A stretch of 64,000 nucleotides of DNA from JAFAXD01 sp963816775. GTDB taxonomy: Bacteria; Pseudomonadota; Alphaproteobacteria; Rhizobiales; Xanthobacteraceae. Where the stretch lies: contig CAWFLX010000034.1 of the NCBI GenBank assembly GCA_963816775.1, positions 62,001 to 126,000 on the forward strand, written 5' to 3'. Below, one piece after another: positions 55,384 to 63,466 of the stretch (the stretch's first letter is position 1; each line of letters opens with the position of its first letter). Below the pieces are notes generated by a model that saw nothing but the letters and a program-made list of their open reading frames with translations, searched no databases and was not told the origin of the DNA. Both the position numbers and the translations under genes were made by a program.

Positions 55384-55427
55384 CCGGGGCGGGTCACCCC
55401 GCATTACGCGAGGTAGCCCGTGGGGTC

Positions 55428-55643
55428 TCAGGCAAGTCGAGTTTGACGAACCTGCGGGGTGGCTGGCGTCGCAGGTTCCATTTTGCGCACTGGCGTGATC
55501 TGGCGAACGTTGAGGCGGTCACCCTTGAGGGCCCGCTCTGGCGCCGGCGTCGTCACAGCAATCTCCGCGCCGGGCGCGAACGAGATGGCGACAACCTCGG
55601 CAGAAAGAACCACAGCCGCTATAGCGATGATGATCTTCAACAT
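55428..55643 (-). CDS. Small exported protein, 71 residues
   Basis: MLKIIIAIAAVVLSAEVVAISFAPGAEIA begins with a signal peptide or single hydrophobic helix, followed by a hydrophilic Pro/Thr/Arg-rich tail (TPAPERALKGDRLNVRQ and so on). TGAGGCG before the ATG is a fair ribosome site. Short proteins with a similar MLKxxxAxxAVV start and GDRL segment are common in Bradyrhizobium relatives, as far as I recall. No function can be named. Confidence 0.6.
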   Translation of the reverse strand: MLKIIIAIAAVVLSAEVVAISFAPGAEIAVTTPAPERALKGDRLNVRQITPVRKMEPATPATPQVRQTRLA

Positions 55644-55932
55644 GAACGCCTCACCACACCCCAGTTCTTGCTTAATCGGAGGTTAAATTGGGTGAGGCTC
55701 TGAGCCCAGTTGTACATGGGTGGTTAACGCGACCACGTTGGAATGAGCGCTGTTCACCCTGCGGCTAGGTCGTATTGTGCTTAGGTATAGGTTTGCCGGT
55801 GCTGCACTGCGAAATAGGCGTCTAAACCAGCCGTTTCCGACCAGCGGAGCTGCGGTTGCCGAGTCGCGGCGAAGGCAGGCGGACGGGTCGGCCACCTCGC
55901 CGACGGAGGTACTGCCTTAAGGATCGCGGGAG

Positions 55933-57009
55933 TTAGGTGTCCCCGGTCGTCATGATGGTGAAGCCCGGGGCCGAATAGGTATCGGCCCCGACCGGCTTGT
56001 CGGTAATCACCATGGTGGTTCCGGGGCGCAGCAGGGCCGCGAGACGGTGGGCGGTCGCTTCCGGGACGTCCACACGCCGGATCGTTGCGGCATACAGCAG
56101 AGCCGAAGCTTGCGCCGCCCCGGCATCGTCCTGACCGAGATCGGTGACGGCATCGGCGCTGAGATCGACCGCCATCCACTTGAGTTTGGCGGGATCGTCG
56201 GACGGCCCGGTCAAGTTGAAGACGTGGGTGCCGAACGGCAGATCGGGTTGCTGCAGGGTCACCTTGTCTTCGAACGCCGGCACGCCGTTGACGAACACGA
56301 CGATGCGCTTCTCTTTCGTGGAAATGATCGCTGACACGCTCTTAACGTCCGCACCCGACGCTTGCTGCGTCTGCGCATTGGCCTTGGCCTGCTGGACCGC
56401 CTGTTTTGCCATCTCCTCGGTGTGCTGCGAGATCAGCAGACCGGAATGCAGGACATCGGCCGGAACCGAGTTGCGATCGCCGATGATCACCGTGGTGCCG
56501 AGGTGGGTGACTCCATAAAGCTCTTGGGCGAAGGCGCGCGGCAGCCGCACGCACCCATGCGAGGCCGGATAGCCCGGCAGGTTGCCGGCGTGGAGAGCGA
56601 CACCGCCCCAGGTGACACGCTCCATGTAGGGCATCGGCGCGTCGTCATAGAGCGAGGAATGGTGATCCACGTCCTTCTGGAGAATGACGAAGGTCCCGGT
56701 CGGGGTGGCGTGCCCGGGGCGCCCGGTGGAACAGGTGGACACCGCGATGCGCACGCCATTGCGATAGACGGTCACGAGTTGGTCCGGGATCGACACAACG
56801 ATGACGACCGGGCCGTCCGGCGCGCGATCGGGTTGCCAGATGAACTGGCCGGGCTTGAGCTTCTTCGGGTCGACCGGGGTGTCGGGGGCGGCTGTCAGCG
56901 CGGGCGATAACAAGGCCAACGGCGCGATTCCAACGCCAAAGACGAAAATGCGCCGGCTGAGGGCATCAGTTCCGGCGCGCAACGGCCAACCGCGATGACG
57001 GTTCGTCAT
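55933..57009 (-). CDS. L,D-transpeptidase, YkuD type
   Basis: A 358-residue exported enzyme that cross-links peptidoglycan or attaches proteins to it. Residues about 18-42 form a signal or anchor (IFVFGVGIAPLALLSPALTAA). The YkuD domain (about 68-190) has VVIVVSIPDQLVTVYRNG, TGRPGHATPTGTF and the active site HAGNLPGYPASHGCVRLP. A C-terminal region with coiled and beta parts follows. ATG at 57009 is chosen; the extension to 57057 is not signal-like. A CTAG element lies 55 nt upstream. Confidence 0.9.
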   Translation of the reverse strand: MTNRHRGWPLRAGTDALSRRIFVFGVGIAPLALLSPALTAAPDTPVDPKKLKPGQFIWQPDRAPDGPVVIVVSIPDQLVTVYRNGVRIAVSTCSTGRPGHATPTGTFVILQKDVDHHSSLYDDAPMPYMERVTWGGVALHAGNLPGYPASHGCVRLPRAFAQELYGVTHLGTTVIIGDRNSVPADVLHSGLLISQHTEEMAKQAVQQAKANAQTQQASGADVKSVSAIISTKEKRIVVFVNGVPAFEDKVTLQQPDLPFGTHVFNLTGPSDDPAKLKWMAVDLSADAVTDLGQDDAGAAQASALLYAATIRRVDVPEATAHRLAALLRPGTTMVITDKPVGADTYSAPGFTIMTTGDT

Positions 57010-57063
57010 GACCCCCCGCAAATCACCTGCGTCAAAAGATTGAGCCTTTTGGCCCAACGGAAC

Positions 57064-57230
57064 CTAGTGTCCCGATTCCGAAGTTCGCTTTATCTTGCGG
57101 CACCCTCTGTAGCGAACTTCGGAATCAAAGGGACACTAGTAGATATATGATTCTAGTGTGGTTTTGGATTTGAAGTTCCTATGACGAGACTGCCGCAAGA
57201 ATGATAGGAACTTCAAATCCACCACACTAG
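57064..57230. repeat. Paired-hairpin CTAG element, full copy (167 bp)
   Basis: Hairpin 1: CTAGTGTCCC, GATTCCGAAGTTCGCT, closed by AGCGAACTTCGGAATC, AAA, GGGACACTAG. Linker TAGATATATGATT. Hairpin 2: CTAGTGTGGT, TTT, GGATTTGAAGTTCCT, closed by AGGAACTTCAAATCC and ACCACACTAG. This copy has perfect outer and inner stems and serves as the best reference. It lies in the 345-nt gap between the divergent L,D-transpeptidase and DUF992 genes. Confidence 0.88.
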
Positions 57231-57354
57231 GAGGCAAGCGCCCGAAAAGCGCCCAATTGGGCCTCGCCGAAGAGGGAGAGTGCCGAATTTCGGCTATCAA
57301 TTACCGCCCAAATCCACTAGATGAGCGCTCTCACCATGGCTGGGGGAAAATTGC

Positions 57355-57852
57355 ATGTCGAAATCGCGTCTCGTTTTTGCGGCCTTTCTCGTAACGACTG
57401 GCTTGTTGGCGTCGGCGATGGCCCAAGTGCCTGCGCCACCGCCTCCGTCCGCCAAGGTCGGCATGTTGAACTGCAACATGAGCGCCGGCGTCGGAATGAT
57501 CGTCGGCGGGCGCCAGAACCTTGCCTGTCAGTTTGTGCCAAGCGTGCCTCGTTACGCGCCCGACTCCTACGTGGGCGAAATCACGACGCTCGGTCTCGAC
57601 GTCGGGGTGCAGAGCGGCGGCAAAATGGCGTGGGCCGTGCTCATGCCCACTGAAGGTCCGCAGCGCGGCGCGCTCTCCGGCGAATATGTCGGGGCGAGCG
57701 GACAGGTGGCCGTCGGCGTCGGGGTTGGCGGCAACGTTCTGGTCGGCGGCTCGAACCGCTCGGTGACGTTGCAGCCGTTCTCGGTCGAAGGTGACACCGG
57801 CATCAACCTCGCGGTCGGCGTGTCCGGCATGGTGCTGCGCCCCGCGCAATAA
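57355..57852 (+). CDS. DUF992 domain exported protein
   Basis: A 165-residue protein with a signal peptide (RLVFAAFLVTTGLLASAMA) and a beta-rich domain with KVGMLNCNMSAGVGMIVGGRQNLACQF, the DUF992 hallmark, and YVGEITTLGLDVGV. Two conserved Cys (about 40 and 58) probably form a disulfide. Gly/Val-rich repeats follow to the end. Function is unknown; periplasmic or outer-membrane location is inferred. The TPR gene converges from downstream. Confidence 0.87.
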   Translation: MSKSRLVFAAFLVTTGLLASAMAQVPAPPPPSAKVGMLNCNMSAGVGMIVGGRQNLACQFVPSVPRYAPDSYVGEITTLGLDVGVQSGGKMAWAVLMPTEGPQRGALSGEYVGASGQVAVGVGVGGNVLVGGSNRSVTLQPFSVEGDTGINLAVGVSGMVLRPAQ

Positions 57853-57895
57853 GAACGGGCCGCAACTCGCGTCCTTGTACGGGCACCGCAGCCGC

Positions 57896-59428
57896 TCAAT
57901 TCATCGAGGCCTGGCCCTTCAGTCGGGCCAGCGCGGTCTTGGCTTCTTCGTGCGCCGGGTTGAATTCGAGCACACGCTGGAAATCGAGCATCGCGGGCTC
58001 GCGTCGTCCCAGCGTTTCCTGCAGGTGGCCGCGCTCGAGCAGCAACGCAACGGTGTGTTGCTGGTCGAGCTGGAGCGCGAACGACAGGTCGGCGACGGCC
58101 GCATCGGGTGATCCGCGGTGCACCTGCGCGTGCGCGCGCAGCCGGTAGATCGATCCGATCAGGCTCGCCGCCCCGGTCTCGCGGTAGTTCATCCGCAGCG
58201 CGTCGGCCAGCAGCGGATCCTTCCAATAGGCGTCGATCATCGCGGTCAAATCGTAGATTTCGCGATCATATTGCTGTTTTTTGCCGGATAGCGCGGCGCG
58301 GTTGCGATGCGCGTAGAAGAGATCGAGCGGCGGCATGCGCGCCGGGTCGGCCTCCGCCAGCTGGATCGCTTTGCCGAGGTCCGCAAGCGCCGCATCCTCG
58401 TCGCCCTTGTAGAGTTGCGCCATGCCGCGTGCCCGGATGGCGACCGCATTGCGCGGATCGAGCCGGATCCCCTCGTTGAGGTCGGCGATCGCCCGGTCAG
58501 TCTCCCCGAGCTGGAACATCGCTTGCCCGCGGCTGACATAGGCCTCCGCGTAAAGCGGATCGGCACGGATCGCCGCCGTCAGGTCACGTGCCGCGCGATC
58601 GAGATTGCCGTTCTTGATCGATTGCCTGGCGCCCTCGGTGAGGCTGCGGGCGTTGCTGCCCGTGCTTGCTCCGTCTGCCGTTGCGTCCGGGGGGGAGCTC
58701 GCTTGGCCGAGGCCGATCGCTCGCTGCGCGGCATTGAAGGCCCGGTAGGCGGAAAGCCAATGGGGAATCGCCGAACGGTGTTGAGGGCTTGCTTCGATGT
58801 GCTCGCTGTCGGCGGCCGCACAGGCGGCGAGATCGGTCGCGGCCAACATCGGATCGCACCCAAGCGGCCGATTGCCGGCCGCTCGCACCGTGCCGGTGGA
58901 CTCGATCTGGGTGGCGGGGCCGGCATCGGCCACCTCGGGGGCACTTGCGGTCGACGCGCCTGCCGCCGCAACCGCCGGTCGCTCGGGCGAGACGATGCCG
59001 GGGCGACCCCCGACAAGCCAATACGCGGTCACGGCGCCTACCGCGAGGATCGCGAGCCCGGCCGGCACCAACACGCGGATCAGCCGGTTCGGCGGCCGGT
59101 CGGCGCTTGCACTGTTGTCGGTATCTTGCGGTGGCGTCCATGCGGCGTTCGCTTCCGCCGCCTGCGCCTCGCCTTCGACCCGCCTGATGGCCGCTTCCAG
59201 CGCGCGTTGCTCCAGCGCGATCTGATCTCGGGTGAGTTTCGGTCGCGATGATCGCAGATTGCCGAGCAGCACGCGGCTCGCGTGCTTGTAGACCCGCTGG
59301 CGCGCCTGCGTGGAACTCTGGCTCAGTCCGGCGATCGCGCCGGCGACCGCCGGATAGTAATCCGTGGTTCCGGTCGCCTCGCCCGTAACGGGCGTTGTTG
59401 CGCTCAATACCGACGCACGCTCGGCCAT
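57896..59428 (-). CDS. Membrane-anchored TPR protein
   Basis: A 510-residue protein. A cytoplasmic N-terminal part (1-115) precedes one transmembrane helix (about 116-138, VLVPAGLAILAVGAVTAYWLV), then a Ser/Ala-rich linker (about 145-270) and TPR repeats (about 270-505; NLDRAARDLTAAIRADPLYAEAYVSRGQAMF and RAIADLNEGIRLDPRNAVAIRARG are clear). TPRs mediate protein contacts; no catalytic motif is seen. The coiled-coil membrane protein lies 73 nt upstream on the same strand, so they may be one unit. Confidence 0.82.
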   Translation of the reverse strand: MAERASVLSATTPVTGEATGTTDYYPAVAGAIAGLSQSSTQARQRVYKHASRVLLGNLRSSRPKLTRDQIALEQRALEAAIRRVEGEAQAAEANAAWTPPQDTDNSASADRPPNRLIRVLVPAGLAILAVGAVTAYWLVGGRPGIVSPERPAVAAAGASTASAPEVADAGPATQIESTGTVRAAGNRPLGCDPMLAATDLAACAAADSEHIEASPQHRSAIPHWLSAYRAFNAAQRAIGLGQASSPPDATADGASTGSNARSLTEGARQSIKNGNLDRAARDLTAAIRADPLYAEAYVSRGQAMFQLGETDRAIADLNEGIRLDPRNAVAIRARGMAQLYKGDEDAALADLGKAIQLAEADPARMPPLDLFYAHRNRAALSGKKQQYDREIYDLTAMIDAYWKDPLLADALRMNYRETGAASLIGSIYRLRAHAQVHRGSPDAAVADLSFALQLDQQHTVALLLERGHLQETLGRREPAMLDFQRVLEFNPAHEEAKTALARLKGQASMN

Positions 59429-59501
59429 TGCCGGTTGCAGCCCCCCATCTGGAACTGCCTAATTTATCACGAAATTCGACGTCCGTAGGGCAGCCGTGCG
59501 G

Positions 59502-60785
59502 CTAACTCGCCGGCGCAATTCGGGAGGCGCGCGCCTGCAGGGCGCGAATCCGCTCCACCAGGTTGCCGCCGCGCTCGCCTTCGTTCGGGGCGGCGCTGGC
59601 GCCGGCGCGACGCGCGCCGGGCGCGGGCGCCTGGATCTGATCTGTTTGCCCGGCCAGAATGGTCTCGATCGGCGAACCGGGCCCTTCCAACACCATGGTG
59701 AGATGCGCGACCTCGGTGGCGATGTCGTTGATGCGCTCCCGCAACAGCGCATTCTCCACCCGCTCGGTGGCCCAGGTCGCTTCGGCCTCCCGCTTCATCG
59801 AGGCGACTTCCTGATGCAGCTTGCTGCGCTCGTCGCGCGCGCGCACCAGTTCGCCCTCGAGCAAAGCCTTCTCGCCGCGCAGGCCGCTCGCGGCTTCGGC
59901 ATGCCGGCGTTCCAGCGCGCCGATCTCTGCGCGCCAGTCGCCTTCGGCCCTGCGCGCGCTCTCGAGCTCACGGTGCAGTTGGCTGATCTCGTAGTCTCGT
60001 TCGACCAAAAGCCGGCCCTGCTCGCCCAGCCGCGTCTCGACATCCTGTAGCCGCCGGTTGAGCGCCTCGGCTTCTGCCGTCTGCGCGAACAGCGCGCGCT
60101 CGAGCTCCATTGCATGGGCGCCCAGCGTTTCGACCTTGCCGCGCTCGGCGTCGAGTTGCTGCGCGGCCGCGACCACATCCTTGCGCTCTTGTTCCAATCG
60201 ATCCGAGGTTTCGTTGAGTTCCCGTTCGAAGCGCTCGACCTGGGTTTTGAGCGTGTCCACCTGCGAGCGCAGCGAAACGATTTCGACGCGTTGACCGTCG
60301 GACAAGAACGTGCGCTCGCCGAGCTCGGAGGTGAGCTTGAGCAGCGAGGCCTCCTTGTCGGAGAGCGTGCGCGAGGCGTCGTGCAACGCCTGGGCCCTGG
60401 CGCCGACTTCTTCTTCGGTCGTGCGGGCGAGATCGCGCAACGATTTCTCGCGCGCTTCGAGCGCAAAGATCGCGCTGGATTTGTCGGCAAGCTCGCTCTT
60501 GAGCCGGTTGATCGCCTCGGTCTTCTTGCCGAGTTCCGCGAGCTGGCTCGTGGTGCGTGCCTTGAGCTGGTCGACGCTGATCTCGAGCCGTCGCGTCGAC
60601 ATCGCAAACTCGGCCCGCAACTGGTCCTTGTCGGCCTGGATCTCCGCCATGGACAGCGGCGTTGCAGCTTCGAGGCGGCGGATGGTGAGGCGGACGGCGC
60701 GATTATGGACGAGCGGGATGAGCACAAGCCCGACCAGGCCTGCGAACAGGAAGCCGATCGCAAAATACATGATCGGTTCGACCAT
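59502..60785 (-). CDS. Single-span membrane protein with long coiled coil
   Basis: A 427-residue protein. MYFAIGFLFAGLVGLVLIPLVHNRAVRL forms one N-terminal helix, and residues about 30-370 are heptad-rich coiled coil (for example ISVDQLKARTTSQLAELGKKT and LEQERKDVVAAAQQLDAERGK). A less ordered tail with Arg/Ala patches ends the protein. Similar proteins lie near ctrA/chpT in Bradyrhizobium relatives; a role in envelope or cell-shape scaffolding is only inference. Starts at 60788 and 60785 are both possible; GGAGGG lies one or four bases before them. Confidence 0.75.
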   Translation of the reverse strand: MVEPIMYFAIGFLFAGLVGLVLIPLVHNRAVRLTIRRLEAATPLSMAEIQADKDQLRAEFAMSTRRLEISVDQLKARTTSQLAELGKKTEAINRLKSELADKSSAIFALEAREKSLRDLARTTEEEVGARAQALHDASRTLSDKEASLLKLTSELGERTFLSDGQRVEIVSLRSQVDTLKTQVERFERELNETSDRLEQERKDVVAAAQQLDAERGKVETLGAHAMELERALFAQTAEAEALNRRLQDVETRLGEQGRLLVERDYEISQLHRELESARRAEGDWRAEIGALERRHAEAASGLRGEKALLEGELVRARDERSKLHQEVASMKREAEATWATERVENALLRERINDIATEVAHLTMVLEGPGSPIETILAGQTDQIQAPAPGARRAGASAAPNEGERGGNLVERIRALQARASRIAPAS

Positions 60786-60906
60786 CATACCCTCCGGTAC
60801 CGGCTGCAAGACAATGCCACGACCACCCGCGGATCGCCAGTGTTCCCTGGCGGCGAAGGCGGTCAACGCAATGGATCAACAAACCGAAAAGGCGGCCGGG
60901 AGAAGC

Positions 60907-61073
60907 CTAGTGCCGCCGATTTGAAGTTCCTGCATCACCTGCCGCAAGCTCGTTCAGGAACTTCAAATCGATAAGCGGCACTAGAATCATATACTTGCTA
61001 GTGCCCCTTTGTTTCCGAAGTTCGTGTCAGGGGGTGCCGCGATGTATCACGAACTTCGGAAACGGGGCACTAG
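60907..61073. repeat. Paired-hairpin CTAG element, full copy (167 bp)
   Basis: Hairpin 1: CTAGTGCCGC, CGATTTGAAGTTCCT, closed by AGGAACTTCAAATCG, ATAA, GCGGCACTAG. Linker AATCATATACTTG. Hairpin 2: CTAGTGCCCC, TTT, GTTTCCGAAGTTCGTG, closed by CACGAACTTCGGAAAC and GGGGCACTAG. Close to the copy at 28556, with different loops. Its last CTAG contains the TAG stop of the DUF1134 gene. Confidence 0.88.
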
Positions 61074-61744
61074 AACGGGTTCCAGGTCGGTTGCGGGGTG
61101 AACTTGAGGTAGCCGATGTTGGCTCCAAGCCGCAGGCCCAAACCTGAGCGGATTGGTACCACCACGATCTCGTTGGCCGTGAGCGCGGTCATGCCGAGCC
61201 CGCCGATGAAATAGGCGGAGCCGTCGATGCCGGCGAAACGCTGATAGATTGCCCGGGTCGCCGGCAGCTTGTAGATGAGCATCATGGTACGCGCGCCTTC
61301 GCCGCCGAAGTCCCAGCCGACCGAAGGGCCTTGCCAGAAGACCTTCAAGTCTCCGGCATTTTTCGTATAGAGCATGCCCTCGCCATAGCGCAGGCCGCCG
61401 AAGAACGCCCCGCCGCCCTCTTCGCCGAGCACGTAGCCGTTGGGCAGTCCCCATTGGCTGACGGCCTTCTCCACGATGGTGGCGAGGCCGCGCGATACGC
61501 CGCCAAAAAAGCGGTGCCCGGCATCGACGATCTCGTTCGGCGAGAACTCCTGCGCCTGCGGTTGGCCCGGCGGCGGAGCGGGCGGATAGGGTTGCGCCGG
61601 TTGCGCAGCGGGCGGGTAGGGTTGCGCCGGCTGCGGCGTGGCCTGGGCCCAGGCCGGCGCGGATAAGGCCAGCGCCAGTCCGCAGAGTGTTGATGCTACG
61701 GCGATTGTGCGCGTCGACGCGCGGATGAAGGCCCCTAGCCTCAT
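61070..61744 (-). CDS. DUF1134 domain exported protein
   Basis: A 224-residue protein with a signal peptide (TRTIAVASTLCGLALALSAPAWA), a Pro-rich stretch with two AQPYPPA-type repeats (about 35-62), and the DUF1134 domain (about 70-220) with FFGGVSRGLATIVEKAVSQWG, GYVLGEEGGGAFFGGLRYGEG and the C-terminal LGLRLGANIGYLKFTP. Family members are predicted periplasmic or outer-membrane proteins; the function is unknown. ATG at 61744 begins the signal peptide. The TAG stop is in the CTAG of the adjacent element. Confidence 0.86.
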   Translation of the reverse strand: MRLGAFIRASTRTIAVASTLCGLALALSAPAWAQATPQPAQPYPPAAQPAQPYPPAPPPGQPQAQEFSPNEIVDAGHRFFGGVSRGLATIVEKAVSQWGLPNGYVLGEEGGGAFFGGLRYGEGMLYTKNAGDLKVFWQGPSVGWDFGGEGARTMMLIYKLPATRAIYQRFAGIDGSAYFIGGLGMTALTANEIVVVPIRSGLGLRLGANIGYLKFTPQPTWNPF

Positions 61745-62033
61745 GGGTTCATAAGCCCCTGTTAACCATGGTTGGCTGCGACTATGACGCGTTTCGGTTA
61801 ACCGGATGTTGCAGATCCGATCGCGTCGCCAACAAGCATTCCGGGCAACTGTGGCCGCTGCGGGGCGAGAAGCGCCGGCAGGTCGCTTTGACGCGCGTTC
61901 CTTCGGTGAAATGGTAGCCAGTTGGTATAGACGCGCTATAAGCGGTCGGCCATTGGGCGGATTTGACGTTGCTACCGCCGTTGCGGCAAGCCTTTCGCAG
62001 AAACGTGCCTTTGATTCCCTGGAGACTGTCCGA

Positions 62034-62654
62034 ATGGTAACCACGCTTGCGGGTCTCGACCTTGCTGCGCTGCTTTGTTCCCGGGTCTGTCACGACCTCA
62101 TCAGCCCGACCGGCGCCATCGTCAACGGCCTCGAAGTGCTGGAAGAGTCCAAGGACGAAGAGACCCGCGAGTTCGCGCTGGCACTCATCAAGAAGAGCGC
62201 GAGCCAGGCCACGGCCAGGCTGCAGTTCTGCCGGTTGGCGTTCGGGGCGGCCGGTTCCGCCGGCGCCGAGATCAATCTCGGCGACGCCGAAACCGTCGCG
62301 CGCGGCTTCATCGAGGACGACAAGATCAAGCTGACCTGGAACTTGCCGCGCGCGCTTGCCCCGAAGAACCGGGTCAAGCTCCTTCTCAACCTGCTGATCG
62401 TCGCAACCCAGGCGATTCCGCGCGGCGGCATGCTGGTGGCCGACGGCGATGCGGCCCGCGGCTTCCGGATCCTCGCCAGCGGAATGAACGCCCGCGTGCC
62501 GCAGCCGGCCGAACGGCTGTTGGCAGGCGACGGTGCCGATACGGTCGATGCGCACGCGATCCAGCCCTATTATGCCGCGCTGCTTGCCAAGGATTGCGGG
62601 TTGCGGGTGACGATCGCGAGTGACGGCGACGCGATCGTCGTTTCGGCGGGGTGA
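62034..62654 (+). CDS. chpT: Histidine phosphotransferase ChpT
   Basis: Passes phosphate from the CckA kinase to CtrA and CpdR in the alphaproteobacterial cell-cycle relay. The 206-residue protein has the phosphorylated His in CSRVCHDLISPTGAIVNGLEVL (about residue 22) on a two-helix dimerisation domain, then an HSP90-like ATPase-shaped domain without nucleotide motifs (LSNRVKLLLNLLIVATQAIPRGG-like). ATG at 62034 with GGAG at 62021 is preferred over the frame opening at 61806. ctrA lies convergent next to it, as partner. Confidence 0.9.
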   Translation: MVTTLAGLDLAALLCSRVCHDLISPTGAIVNGLEVLEESKDEETREFALALIKKSASQATARLQFCRLAFGAAGSAGAEINLGDAETVARGFIEDDKIKLTWNLPRALAPKNRVKLLLNLLIVATQAIPRGGMLVADGDAARGFRILASGMNARVPQPAERLLAGDGADTVDAHAIQPYYAALLAKDCGLRVTIASDGDAIVVSAG

Positions 62655-62691
62655 ACACGGCGCCGCACGCGAGCGCGACAGCTCCAATAAT

Positions 62692-62717
62692 AAAAAAACC
62701 CGCCCACGAGGGGCGGG
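62692..62717 (-). terminator. Intrinsic terminator of ctrA
   Basis: Read on the minus strand, CCCGCCC and GGGCGGG form a 7-bp stem with a short loop, followed by seven T. It stands 48 nt after the ctrA stop and may also end chpT transcription from the other side, though the tract is on the ctrA side. Confidence 0.88.
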
Positions 62718-62764
62718 ATCAAGGATTCTGGAGGCTGGAGAAATTGAGTTTTCGACTGCCGCGC

Positions 62765-63466
62765 TCAGGCTGAGATGCGCGACTCGTCCTCGAACGGCTC
62801 GCGCAGCACATAGCCGCGGCCCCAGACCGTTTCGACGAAATTCTTGCCGTTGGAGGCGTTGGAGAGCTTCTTGCGCAGCTTGCAGATGAACACGTCGATG
62901 ATCTTGAGCTCGGGCTCGTCCATGCCGCCGTAGAGATGATTGAGGAACATCTCCTTGGTCAGCGTCGTGCCCTTGCGCAGGCTCAGGAGCTCCAGCATCT
63001 GATATTCCTTGCCGGTCAGATGCACCCGCTGGCCGCTCACTTCGACGGTCTTGGTGTCGAGGTTGACCACCAGTTCGCCGGTCTGGATCACCGACTGGGC
63101 GTGGCCCTTGGAGCGGCGGACGATGGCGTGGATGCGGGCGACGAGCTCGTCCTTGTGGAACGGCTTGGTCAGGTAGTCGTCGGCGCCGATCCCGAGACCC
63201 TTGACCTTGTCTTCCGTGCCGGCCAGCCCGGACAGGATCAGGATCGGGGTTTTCACCTTGGCGACGCGCAGCGTGCGGAGCACCTCGAAGCCGGACATGT
63301 CTGGCAGGTTGAGATCGAGCAGAATGATGTCGTGATCGTAGAGCTTTCCGAGATCAACACCTTCTTCGCCCATGTCGGTCGTATAGACGTTGAAGCTTTC
63401 CGACTTCAGCATCAATTCGATCGACCGCGCCGTGGAGGCGTCGTCCTCAATCAACAAAACGCGCAT
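62765..63466 (-). CDS. ctrA: Cell-cycle response regulator CtrA
   Basis: Master regulator of the alphaproteobacterial cell cycle; it binds TTAA-N7-TTAA sites and controls division, motility and replication start. The 233-residue protein has the receiver domain (MRVLLIEDDASTARSIELML; phospho-Asp about 51 in ILLDLNLPDMSG; Lys in YLTKPF) and the winged-helix domain (HLTGKEYQMLELLSLRKG, HLYGGMDEPELKIIDVFICKLRKKL). Length and residues match CtrA. ATG at 63466 is chosen over a frame extension to 63523. chpT is the convergent neighbour. Confidence 0.97.
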   Translation of the reverse strand: MRVLLIEDDASTARSIELMLKSESFNVYTTDMGEEGVDLGKLYDHDIILLDLNLPDMSGFEVLRTLRVAKVKTPILILSGLAGTEDKVKGLGIGADDYLTKPFHKDELVARIHAIVRRSKGHAQSVIQTGELVVNLDTKTVEVSGQRVHLTGKEYQMLELLSLRKGTTLTKEMFLNHLYGGMDEPELKIIDVFICKLRKKLSNASNGKNFVETVWGRGYVLREPFEDESRISA

